A DNA stretch of 64,000 nucleotides from Agriotes lineatus (Eukaryota; Arthropoda; Insecta; Coleoptera; Elateridae), in contig CALNHX010003269.1 of assembly GCA_940337035.1 (NCBI GenBank), positions 90,212 through 154,211 on the forward strand, in the 5' to 3' direction. Both the position numbers and the translations under genes were made by a program. Below the pieces are notes generated by a model. The model did not search any database. It had not been told where the DNA came from and worked only from the letters and a program-made list of their open reading frames with translations. This document shows, one piece after another, positions 40,982-50,975 of the stretch; within the stretch, counting starts at the first letter, position 1; each line of letters opens with the position of its first letter.

Positions 40982-43711
40982 TTAATTAATGTCTATAATG
41001 TCTATTATTACGTCTTGAGGTAACTTTCTTTTGAGTCTAACGTGTATGTTTTGGTGTCCAAGCCGGTGATACACTGCACTTTCACATAAATGCATGTTTT
41101 CGAAGAATTTTTGGGTAGTTCTGTATATAAATTTTTTGATGGGTTCGATTCCTAGTTCGTTGTGGATTTGTGTGTTGCGAACAAACCATGGGGCATCTAT
41201 TGCTATTCTGAGCACTTTATTTTGGAACGTCTGGATTTTTCTGATATTGGTGTCTGATGTTGCACACCACACGGGGCAGGCATAAGTAATGAGCGACCTC
41301 AGTAGAGCTTTGTATAATAGTAGTACGCATTCCGTTTTTAGAGAGGATTTCCTGTTGATTAATGGATAGAGTTGGGCAAGTCTTGCGTAACCCTCATTTA
41401 GCTTTTTATTTATATGTGCGCTCCAGGTCATTCGAGTGTCAAGTTGCAGTCCTAGGTACTTGGCTGTTTGGTTTTTCTCTATCCAAGGTATGTCTGTGCC
41501 ATTGATGGATATGTTCGGAACGTCTTTGATTTGCTTTAGTGTGAAAATTTTGCTAGCACATTTAGCATAGTTAATTGTTAAGCCCCACTTAGTAAACCAT
41601 TTCGTCATTATGTTTATTGCTCTTTGTAGTTGTTCTACCGCTTCTACCAGTTGTTCGTGTTGGGTAATAATTGCCGTATCATCAGCGAAGGTTGCTACCT
41701 CACAGATGCTTTGGTGTGGTATATCATAGGTATATATGTTGTAGAGAATTGGTCCTAGGACGCTTCCCTGCGGTACTCCTGCCATTATGTTTTTAGTTGA
41801 TGAAATTGACCCATTGATCTTCACTGCATATGTACGTTTTTCCAAAAAAGAGAATAATATGGTCTTTAGGTAGTTCGGAATATTGATGTGTAAGATTTTG
41901 TACTTTAGCCCGTCAGTCCATACTTTGTCAAAGGCCTTTGTAATATCGAGGAAAGCTATTACTGTAAATTGCTTATTCTCGAAACTCTTTTCAATTATTT
42001 CTGATATTCTTTGTAGCTGATGAGTTGTTGAATGAGTTTTTCTGAATCCAAACTGAGTTGGAGGTATAATATTAATGTTTTCTAATGACAGATTGAGTCG
42101 ATGGATTATTACTTTTTCTAGCAATTTTGAAAGTGTACTAAGTAAGCTAATCGGTCTGTAGCTATTCTTATCTTTAGCATTTTTCCCAGTTTTTGCGAAC
42201 ATCAAGATGTGGGCATGTTTCCATGAGTCAGGAAAATAGCCTGTTCTTAAGCAAGCATTAAATAACGTCGCAAGATATGCTATAGCTTTTTTTGATAGAT
42301 TTTTTAGGGCCACGTTAGGTATTTGGTCAGATCCTGGAGCTTTCTTTAATGGTAGTAGGTTTATGCATGTTTTTAACTCTTGTGGAGTGACAGGATGATT
42401 GAAATCGTTACTTATTGGCATGTGAGATTCATTATATGCTATAGCCATATTGAAAAATTGTCGGTTGTCATCGGTCACAGTAGGAGTAAATATTGATTCT
42501 AGGTGATCAGCGAATAGTACACTTTTTTCATCGTCCGTGCTGTAGCTGAGATTTGCTTCGACCAGTGTTGGAATAATAGTTTGCTGTTTTGTTATAGCTT
42601 TTGTAGTTTTCCACATGCCTGGATCATTTGGCTCTAGATTTTCTATGTGCTTTTTATAGGTGTTGATCCTGTGATTGTCTAGTTCTCTGTTTATGCGATG
42701 GGTGATGTTATTTAAAAGATTTTTTAGCTGGGGTGCTCTTGATTGTTGCCATTCTCTGCGTAATCTGCTCTTTTGATTGATAAGGTCAATGATATAAGCT
42801 GGCGGAATATTTGTGTTAGCATTGTTTTTGCCTGGTTTAACTTTTGTAGCAGCGCGAACTGCGCCGATTACTGAGGTAGTAAATTTTTCAATATTACTAT
42901 CTATGTCTCTTGTGTTGTTAATTGAATATGGGTTGACTAATAGCTCATTTAGGTTATCTTGAAACCTGTTCCAGTTTACTATTCCGTTTATTAATCTTGG
43001 TTGTGGTGTTCTTACTATGTTTATACCGTTTAGGTTAACTATTACTGGTAGGTGGTCAGAATCTAATTCATTTATTACGTTTTGTTGTATCGGATAAGCG
43101 AGGTTTCTTGTTACCACGATGTCCAGTATGTCGGGTTGGTGGTCATAGCGATAGGGAAAGTAGGTGTAGTCATTGGGGGCGTGTATCTGAAGTTGCTGAC
43201 TAGCTGCTATATTATTTAGGAGATTTCCGCTGAGATTGTTCGCGCGGCAGCCCCAGTATGTACTCTTGCTATTCAGGTCCCCCAGTAGAAGCGTGGGCGT
43301 GCGATTGTCAAAGATGTTGTTAAAGTCGGTCGCATCTAGTTTTCGATTGGGTTGTCTATAAGCTGAAGTGATCTTGATTGGTTTGTCTTTGTTCAAGGTT
43401 AAGAGTACTGAGACAGCTTCTATACTATTATAGTTTGGGCTGTCAAGCATGTTATACGTGTATTTCTTTTTTATTAGTATAGCTACTCCCCCTGAGGCAA
43501 TACGAGCTGATCTGTCGCTACGTACTACGTGATATCCACTTAAATTGAATATTTCACCTTCACATAAGTGCGTTTCCGTTATGCACGCCAAATCAATTTT
43601 GTACCTCGCTAGGAAGGATATAATCTGTGATCGTTGGGACTTTATGCCATTGGCGTTAAAATTTAAGAATGTGAGGTTATGGAGTAATAAGTGATTTGCA
43701 TTATTTGACAT
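40982..43711 (-). CDS. Jockey-like ORF2: endonuclease and reverse transcriptase
   Basis: The 909-aa frame is uninterrupted. It parallels Jockey-1 ORF2 but is clearly diverged: the endonuclease has LTFLNFNANGIKSQRSQI, ITETHLCEG, LLGDLNSKSTYWGC and SDHLPVIVNL. The reverse transcriptase has SYRPISLLSTLSKL, PTQFGFRKTHSTTHQL, FLDITKAFDKV, GVPQGSVLGPILYNIY and TFADDTAIITQ (motif C near residue 677). The ORF1 stop overlaps the start by 11 nt (ATGTCAAATAA), the same spacing as in Jockey-1. The enzyme is probably intact, but its ORF1 is broken, so the element would need help in cis or trans. Confidence 0.9.
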   Translation of the reverse strand: MSNNANHLLLHNLTFLNFNANGIKSQRSQIISFLARYKIDLACITETHLCEGEIFNLSGYHVVRSDRSARIASGGVAILIKKKYTYNMLDSPNYNSIEAVSVLLTLNKDKPIKITSAYRQPNRKLDATDFNNIFDNRTPTLLLGDLNSKSTYWGCRANNLSGNLLNNIAASQQLQIHAPNDYTYFPYRYDHQPDILDIVVTRNLAYPIQQNVINELDSDHLPVIVNLNGINIVRTPQPRLINGIVNWNRFQDNLNELLVNPYSINNTRDIDSNIEKFTTSVIGAVRAATKVKPGKNNANTNIPPAYIIDLINQKSRLRREWQQSRAPQLKNLLNNITHRINRELDNHRINTYKKHIENLEPNDPGMWKTTKAITKQQTIIPTLVEANLSYSTDDEKSVLFADHLESIFTPTVTDDNRQFFNMAIAYNESHMPISNDFNHPVTPQELKTCINLLPLKKAPGSDQIPNVALKNLSKKAIAYLATLFNACLRTGYFPDSWKHAHILMFAKTGKNAKDKNSYRPISLLSTLSKLLEKVIIHRLNLSLENINIIPPTQFGFRKTHSTTHQLQRISEIIEKSFENKQFTVIAFLDITKAFDKVWTDGLKYKILHINIPNYLKTILFSFLEKRTYAVKINGSISSTKNIMAGVPQGSVLGPILYNIYTYDIPHQSICEVATFADDTAIITQHEQLVEAVEQLQRAINIMTKWFTKWGLTINYAKCASKIFTLKQIKDVPNISINGTDIPWIEKNQTAKYLGLQLDTRMTWSAHINKKLNEGYARLAQLYPLINRKSSLKTECVLLLYKALLRSLITYACPVWCATSDTNIRKIQTFQNKVLRIAIDAPWFVRNTQIHNELGIEPIKKFIYRTTQKFFENMHLCESAVYHRLGHQNIHVRLKRKLPQDVIIDIIDIN

Positions 43712-43712
43712 T

Positions 43713-44813
43713 GAGAATATTAGGGAGAAGATTACTAAGATAGGACTTGATTTGTTCTATGATAGGGGTTATGAGTTGTAATATGAGTTGGCTTATATTG
43801 TCAGTTAGAGGGGATGTGTTTGTTGTGTGTAAAACTTGACTAGAGGGTTGAGCTTTGTTTGGATTTTGTGATGCTGCTTGTGAGTATGTTGTATTAGGTC
43901 GAATGTAAGATTGGTTTACAACTTGCCTGGTTTTGTAGTATGGAGTTCGTTATTGCTGTAGCATTTTATTATGTGGGCATCCTATGTAATTTGCGGGATG
44001 GTCTCCCTTGCAGTTAACACAAATTGGTCGAGCTTTATCTTTTTTTTTGCAGCTTTTAGTGTGGTGGTCTTCGTTGCACTTGACACATCTGGGTTTGGCA
44101 GCACAGTAATTTTTAGTGTGCCCATACTGCTGACAGTTATGGCATTGGGGGATGTGGTGTTGCTTTCTTCTCATTTCTACTGTTATTTTGCAATTAGCTA
44201 GATATTCGAGTTTTAAGATGTTATTAGCCTCGTCTTTAGATTTCAGTATAACTGCACAGATAGGAATAGGATGTTTTTCTCTGTTTAAAAGGCGCGTTAC
44301 ACTTACTACTGGATATTTTAATTCTGTGAGTTCTAGTTTGATTTCTTCATCGGTAAATGAAATCGGTACATTTCTTATGACCACTGGTAACCGTTTATCA
44401 TTCGGATCCTGAAAGGTGTGGAATTGTATTTGATTATCCATGTAGTACTTTGACAAAGCACGGTAATGGTCTTGGTTCTTAAGATTTACTTTTAGGTATT
44501 TACTTTTTAATTCTGTGGTGAAATCGTCTTTGGCTATTGCTTTAATATCTTTGATAAATTCTTTATGGTTTACAGCTGTTGCATTGTGTATAAAGATAGG
44601 TGGTATTTTAATTGTTTTATTATTAGATTTGTCTTGGTTAATTGTTGGTTCACTGTTAGTTGGATCACTGGCTTCAGGTAGCTTATCTTGTTCTGAAAGA
44701 ATATGATAGCGATTTGTTGTGGTCGGATTGTCAGTGTCCCAGTAATATCTTTTTTGGACTTCATTGATAGGGGGAGATAAGTCTCCGAGTTTGCGTTTTC
44801 CTGGCGGTGCCAT
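43713..44813 (-). pseudogene. Jockey-like ORF1 with premature stop
   Basis: From ATG 44813 the frame runs 287 aa: MAPPGKRKLGDLSPPINEVQ, a central VVIRNVPISFTDEEI domain, then zinc knuckles CHNCQQYGHTKNYC, CVKCNEDHHTKSC and CVNCKGDHPANYIGC. A TAA at 43950-43952 stops it after a MLQQ segment. The same frame continues without break past the stop to overlap the ORF2 start, as in Jockey-1, so this is a single nonsense mutation (or a misread base). All knuckles lie before the stop, so a truncated protein could still bind RNA. Confidence 0.8.
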
Positions 44814-45320
44814 TTAAATTATCGTCCCTGACCCTTGAAGAGGTCAGGTTCAAATGTTATTGTTTATGATTAACTTGATGTAACACACTTGGCTTGAAGG
44901 CTACGCGATTAAAAGAATACGAAAAGTATCGCACTTGAACAGGCTCGGAGCGCGTTGCACTGATCCGCGCACCGACGTGTCTGCTGGCGAATTGAAACAA
45001 AATCTGTAATAAGTAAAATAATAGATGAATATGGAGGTAAGATTATTTGGAAGTTCTATGGAACGGGTGCTAAAGCCTACATAATTGATGTAGAGGGTGA
45101 ATTCACAAAAAAGGCGAAAAAAGTTCTAACCGCAATTATTAAAAATGAGCTTGATTTGAATGATTATGAGGGTGTTTTGTTATATAACAAAACTATATAT
45201 AAAACAACGAGACAGTTTAGATAGTATAACCACCAGTTATATACGGAAATGAAATATAAGGTTGCTATATCTCCAGAAGATGATAAAAGGTACATCATTC
45301 CTGAAATGCATATATCACGC

Positions 45321-46010
45321 TAGGTTGGGGTCATTATACAATTCCAACAACGTGTTAAAAAAACCCAAATCTAGTGTCTTCATGTTTTCAACAGATTTAG
45401 TGACATTCTCAAATTTAGGGGCCCAAATCTAGTGGATTTTAAATCTAGGGACTTCATCTAGTTACATGTACTTTCTTATGAACACTCTGTATGTTGTTAA
45501 CACTGCTCTGTAGACATGGATATGAATATACCTTTACACGTGTTAGAAAGAGACAGATTATCTTCACGGCTGTGTGGTAGAGGTGCGATTGTGAGGCGCT
45601 AGAATCGGCTAATGCCCTCTACTACTATATATTTACCTTATCTTAAGAGATACGATAACAGGTAAGACAAAATTGACTGCTAATTAGTTTTCTTAAACAA
45701 TTGCATATTCTAATAAAAATTTTAGTCTGTGGGTGTATTGCTATTATTTCGATTTTCTAAATTCTGTTTCTCTCCGTAATTTCACAAACGATATACATGT
45801 TATGCAAATATTTTAAAGTAGCCCAAGTTATCAAGTTTTTTCTAAACTAGAAAATTCTATTGCAGCAATGTTTATGAACAATTTAAAGGACTTAAAGTCG
45901 CAGAACTATCGATGTGGCTAAAAGCAATGTAATAAGCTCTCTTTTAGTAAATATTTTATTTGAATTCATGAATCCACGATTATACTAACGTAACCGGAAA
46001 AGCGTTAACA
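45321..46010. other. Non-coding stretch
   Basis: No gene recognised. AAATCTAG(T/G)G-type sequence repeats loosely at about 45370-45460 (CCAAATCTAGTG twice). Confidence 0.4.
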
Positions 46011-47530
46011 TCTGAAGGATGCTGCCCTTATGCGTGGGAAAGGACTCTTGTAACTCCTGTACATAAATCCGACAGCAAAAGCGAAATAAATAACTATCGC
46101 CCAATTTCGAAACTTTGTGTTTTTAATAAAGTATTGGAAAAACTAATATACATGATATTTCATTCATACAAAGAAATTATTATTCCGGAGCAACATGCAT
46201 GTTTATACCAACTTTATTAATAAAATTATGGATGAACGTTCGGAAGTCCACGCTGTGTGCACCGATTTCCGTAAAGCGTTTGACAAAATTGATCATTCAC
46301 TACTAATTAAAAAATTGTTGGATATCGGTGTACATGAAGATTTTCCGAGTTGGATTATTTCATATTTAAGTAATAGAAGCCAGTGTGTAGAACAGTCAAT
46401 GGTTATGTGTCGGAAACTGCTAATACAAGATCTGGAGTACCCGAAAGGTCGAATCTAAGACCTTTGTTTTTTATTCTGTTTTTAAATATTTCTCTCTGTT
46501 TTCAATATTAAAAATTTTTATTATAAGCTGATGATTTGAAAATTTATGCCAAGGTCAGTACAGTAAGCGATTGTCAAAAAATGCAACATGACATCAATAG
46601 ATTTGTTATCTATTGCTTTAACAACCGCTTAGTACTAAATCCTGATAAGTGTAATTGCATACAGTTTACAAGAAATCGCAATGGAATAAATTATACTTAT
46701 CAAATTAAAAATGCAAATATAAACAATACGCTCAGCATGAAGGACCTAGGTGTTATATTGGATAGCAAACTGAGATTTGACAAACACATTGACATAATTA
46801 CACAAAAAGCCTATAGTGTACTAGGATTTATAATTAGAACTTGTAAACCCTTTAATAGCGCTACCACAATAATTTTATTATACAATTCATTAGTTAGAAG
46901 TATACTTGAATTTGCTGTATCCGTGTGGAACCCGCAGTATAATCGAACAAATCGAACAAATTCAAAATAAATTTATTAAACATCTTAAACATACATTTAT
47001 GTATTTTTTCGATAACTAGCACACGTTAGTATCCCGACGAAAACTAATCGATATGTGTACACTATCTAAATTAATGAATTATCAAATAGACTGTGCGGAT
47101 TTATTGTCGGGATTTTACCTGAGGGTTCCACAGCGAATGACCCGAAGCAATGACATCTTATCTGTATCTGTTTGCAACACCAATTGTGCTATTAACGCTC
47201 AAGTGTACAGATTATCTCTATCAATTTCAATTTTTATAATGCTCGTGAAAACTGGCCTGATATGTTTGTATGTTCTTTTAGAGAATTTAAAAATAAGATG
47301 TCTAGTATAATTCTTAGATTGGGGAATTAAATTATTATATAATTTCTACATCATTTAACATTTTGATAACATATTTTATTTTCTTTGTTATTTTTTGTTC
47401 GGCTTATAAACGCAGACTCTGCTATATATTAATGATTATGTTTATGTAGTGGTAAATTGTTATAGGGTGTCCGTCTCTGATGTACACCTGTTATTTACCC
47501 AAAATAAAATAAATAAATAAAATAAAAATA
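46010..47530 (+). pseudogene. CR1/L2-like LINE reverse transcriptase, decayed, with (TAAA)n tail
   Basis: Fragments of reverse transcriptase follow in order: a first part around NNYRPISKLCV (stop- and shift-broken), 46195-46458 with CTDFRKAFDKIDHSLL and WIISYLSNRSQCV, and 46536-46970 with LKIYAKVSTVSDCQKMQ after the catalytic Asp box in another frame, then LVLNPDKCNCIQF, MKDLGVILDSKLRFDKHI and LEFAVSVWNPQY. The endonuclease is missing, so the copy is 5'-truncated. The 3' end is an (ATAAA)n run at about 47500-47528, typical of this LINE group. Multiple breaks make it inactive. Confidence 0.75.
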
Positions 47531-47991
47531 TATCCAAACATTATTTTTTACAATAGGGTTTATTTTATACTTTTAATTACACCAAAATTATTTACTGCTA
47601 CATTTTTCAAATTTCTTATCTCAATAATTGAACACAAAGTCCTTAACGATATGATTTTATACTTTTAACACTGTATATAGTTATTTTTTTTATTTCTACT
47701 TACTGTTTATAATAATTTATTTCGATTAAGTATTTGTCATTCCCTTCGAACTTGATATTTTTAAATATTACATTATATTTGACTCCATATGTTTCTCAAA
47801 TAGCCATATTCCACTTAATTATAAATTTTATTGTCTTTTCTAATTGCATAATAATTATTCATATTTCCAATTCATATTTAAATTGATCCTGATTATTTTT
47901 AACTATTGTAATCTCTTAATCCCATTTTAATATTGATTTGTATACCCCTGTGTATATCATTACAGTATATTACATTTATATTATGTATATG

Positions 47992-48129
47992 TTGCAGTAA
48001 AAGCTTAAACTGTGGTAAATGTATACACTTACTAGTCAGGACATATATACATTCATCTAAGATTTTAGTAAAACTATTTACTATTTTCAGTAAATGTACA
48101 CATTATAGAATGCATACATTTGCTGCAAC
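47992..48129. repeat. Small MITE with GTTGCAG ends
   Basis: GTTGCAGTAAA at the left pairs with TTTGCTGCAAC at the right. GTAAATGTATACAC and AGTAAATGTACACA recur inside, and a GTACACACTGACATTTACTG relative is near 48800. Confidence 0.5.
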
Positions 48130-50202
48130 AGATTAGGAAAACTATCAATTAAATTTAGAAATGGATTTTAATAGATAATAACAAAATGAGATTATAGTTG
48201 AAAACAAAATTATATTGTAAAATTTGTAAATTTTGTCTGTTACTTCTAAATATTCCACAGTTGACGATGTGTTGAGCAGTGAGCATGGCCATAATTTGCG
48301 TTGTATTTGTACGAGGCGGTGCAGACAGGAACGGCTGTGAATGCAGCGCCGCCGTCTAAATAAACTAGCAACCTTTACTTTACGGCCATACACACATTTT
48401 TTACATTACATAGGCATTTCTGTACTACGTACACACAAATCTTAAACTGCAGCTAACCTTAATTTACAACCTTGTAAAAAACATTGTGGTAAATTTTCCA
48501 AATATAAGAGGCTTTGAAATTTTAAAAGCAATGAGCGAACAGCTCTCATAAGTGAGACAAAATAGTGTGTTTCGGGTCTTCGGTTAGCTTCTTCCCTAAT
48601 ATACACGGCATTTCCTGTCTGCAAAGCCTCGTATAATTTCGAAAAGGTGTGTAAGCACAGTGTGCACACATACTACTTAATCTACTAATAAAATTATTCA
48701 TCTAGATTCTCGGATTTTATTTTTTGCATACTTATGCTAAACCAGACGTGAAAATGTATGCATTTACTAATCAAACTTTACTTTAAAAATCAGTATGTGT
48801 ACACACTGACATTTACTGAGATTACGCTTCTACTGCAACCTAACTTATAAAATACATAAATTTTGAAATAATTACATTTTTTTTAATAGTTTTTCGAAAT
48901 GACGAGGGAAGTATTGTTTTCACAAAAAATCACCTTCTTTCAGTTTTTTATATCTTTACGTTTAAGGGCCACTAGATGACGAAAAACTGGTTTTCTCAAA
49001 TCCGTTTGTCTGGCTGTCCGTTTGTTGGCTGCATAACTCAAAAAATGCTTGAAAGAGGACAATATTTTATATGCGGATTATATATCTACATCACACAAAA
49101 CCGAGAAAGTTTCAGTCAAATATATTCAGGGTGAACACCTTAAAAATTAAATATTTTTTTCCATTGATATCTCCAAAATTTTTAGTTCCAAACCTCCACA
49201 TGCGAGGGAAGTTTCCTGTAAAGTCCTTTACAGATTTTGTTACATTTCATTACTTATCTGTTTTTCGTTGAATTTAAAAATAATTGTAAAAATCAGTAAA
49301 TTTTTGTTAGGATGCATAATTTTATACCTGTGGAGAGAAACAATGACATTTATTTTGGCGTCATATATTTTAAAGTTGTCACTGTCAACTGAAATCTGCG
49401 TGTGTAAGTTATAAAAGAAAGTCGTATGATGGCCACTCCTCATTTTCCTTCAGTACTTTCAAATTTATTTCCAGATCCTCCGCAATACCTAAATTCGTTA
49501 TATTTTCATCTACGGTTGCTGAATATTGCGTTTTGTTAAAATGTATGTCTACTTTTGCTTTTTTAAATTCTTTTCGTAGCTGTCACAATATGCAGCTAAC
49601 TTGGGTCTCCTTTATTTTGTGTTCTGACAATCTGATAAGAAGCGCAGTTCATAATATGTAAATGTTGTTTTTGATTGGAATGCCCCAACTTTCGCACGTT
49701 CTTTTCCAGTTTTTTAAAAAGCGTATTTGATAAATATTTAAAAAAAGCGATGTGGAGTATCGTTGTAGGAAACCTCTGGATGTTTCAAAGCCATTAGTAA
49801 GATTACGTCCCACTTTTATAGCTACCTTGTTTTTTTGTATAAATTTCTGACAACGATTAGTTATCCATGATATCTATCTTTTTATAGCATCTTTTGCGGT
49901 GTCTTGTCGTAAGTCTTTTTAAATCCGCAAATGCTAAATTTATTCTATAATTGAAAAACGAAATTCTTACACTTTGCAGATTGAGAATATACCTTAGTTG
50001 TAATAATACGTTTCAGTTCGATGTTATTTCACTTTAATAAAGACCATGCTGAAACGGAAATTTTTAATAATGTAGAGTCGTCCTAATACAAAATTCAATC
50101 TGTAACTCTATTAGTAGACCTTTGTTTTATTTGGTTGGTTGTAAATAATAATGTTTTTCAAAAAGAGAATTTTTGCATGCCATCATTTAACCATACACAA
50201 CT

Positions 50203-50232
50203 TTATATATATATATCGCTCTCTCTCTCTAT
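50203..50232. repeat. TA and CT microsatellites
   Basis: A (TA)n run is followed by CG and then a CTCTCTCTCTCT run. Confidence 0.8.
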
Positions 50233-50779
50233 CTATAAAGCTCTTCGATGGTATAATAATCATGACTTACTATTGAAAGAGAAATCGCTCGAGCCTTTAA
50301 AAATTTAGTTACCAGAAGATGTTCTTGAAAAACTTTTAAAGTTAAAAAATATTCTCAACACCATCTCAATATATTCAAGTGAAAGATATGGGATTAACGT
50401 AAAAACCGGCTGGCTCAACTCAAGTGCATGTTGATTGCCTTTTCACAAATTTCCGCCCTCGAATATTTTGTGAGGTGGATGTCTTAGCAGAGTGTTGCCT
50501 GGGTTAAACGATGATGCAGTAACCGACGAGCATGCTAGTCCGATATGGGATTTATTTAGCTCTATCTGTAGTTCTGGAACTGCCAGTTGGCAAGAGCCTG
50601 GGCTTAACTAGCGTCAATCCAATATGAGACTAGCAGGCTTAAATATACTTGAGCTAAATTACGCCACTTTGAGTCAGTTTGGTTGACATTGTATCACCTA
50701 AGATAAGCAAGATATTCATTGCATATACTAGGTGCCTTGTTTAATTAGTTTTCTTCTCAATCGTCATATCGAGAGATAA

Positions 50780-50975
50780 AAAAAACTGATCCTCAGCGGG
50801 CTGGGGAAATTCAAACGTATGAATTATATGTTGGTGGCACTGTAAGTCTATGTTAAATTCGAGGTTATCAGGTTAGATTTTGCATCAATTTTGACACAGA
50901 CTGGAGCAAAACCTAACCTGCTAACCCGTATTCATACGTTTGAATTTCCACAGTCCACTGAGGATCAGCTTTTTT
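50780..50975. repeat. Hairpin element carrying a truncated copy of a second MITE
   Basis: CTGATCCTCAGCGGGCTGGG plus AAATTCAAACGTATGAAT at the left mirror ATTCATACGTTTGAATTTCC and CTGAGGATCAG at the right. The loop (50838-50927) contains CTGTAAGTCTATGTTAAATT and AACCTAACCTGCTAACCC, the same family as the palindrome at 6066-6216, but its right arm is cut short. Confidence 0.7.

Larger units (their letters stand above)
40834..44994 (-). mobile_element. Jockey-2: Jockey-like LINE inserted in the polymerase pseudogene
   Basis: Minus-strand LINE whose 3' end is at the T run near 40834-40840. AAACAAAATC lies directly outside both ends (40824-40833 and 44995-45004), followed on both sides by T. The polymerase remnant continues immediately beyond the right copy. 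The 5' leader shares CGGTGCG and CAGTGCAAC segments with Jockey-1. Confidence 0.85.
37341..45320 (+). pseudogene. Family B DNA polymerase (Polinton/virus-like), fragmented
   Basis: Fragments in changing frames follow the order of a protein-primed family B DNA polymerase. An N-terminal zinc motif with CRICKKPF and a His pair is at 37347-37556. HNLSNYDAHLFIKSL, a proofreading-exonuclease-like block, is at about 37590-37635. A longer open piece at 38018-38695 carries YLDATNFYEACL, corresponding to polymerase motif A. The piece at 40515-40772 carries YTDTDSL, the motif C Asp pair. The C-terminal part resumes at about 45006-45320. Two insertions separate them: an inverted-repeat element (38856-40456) and Jockey-2 (40834-44994). 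At least five frameshifts or stops exist in addition. Such polymerases occur in Polinton/Maverick elements and related animal viruses; no capsid, integrase or protease gene was seen nearby, so the source cannot be decided. Confidence 0.75.
47531..50779. other. AT-rich non-coding region with small repeats
   Basis: No protein recognised. It contains a small MITE (47992-48129), a loosely inverted pair at about 48308 and 48640 sharing GCAGACAGGAA, a TCCGTTTGTCTGGCTGTCCG motif near 49000, and TA/CT microsatellites at 50203-50232. Confidence 0.5.

Noticed and set aside
48442..48669. 75-codon minus-strand frame
   Set aside because: Its central part is the second arm of a loose inverted repeat, and no protein family was recognised.
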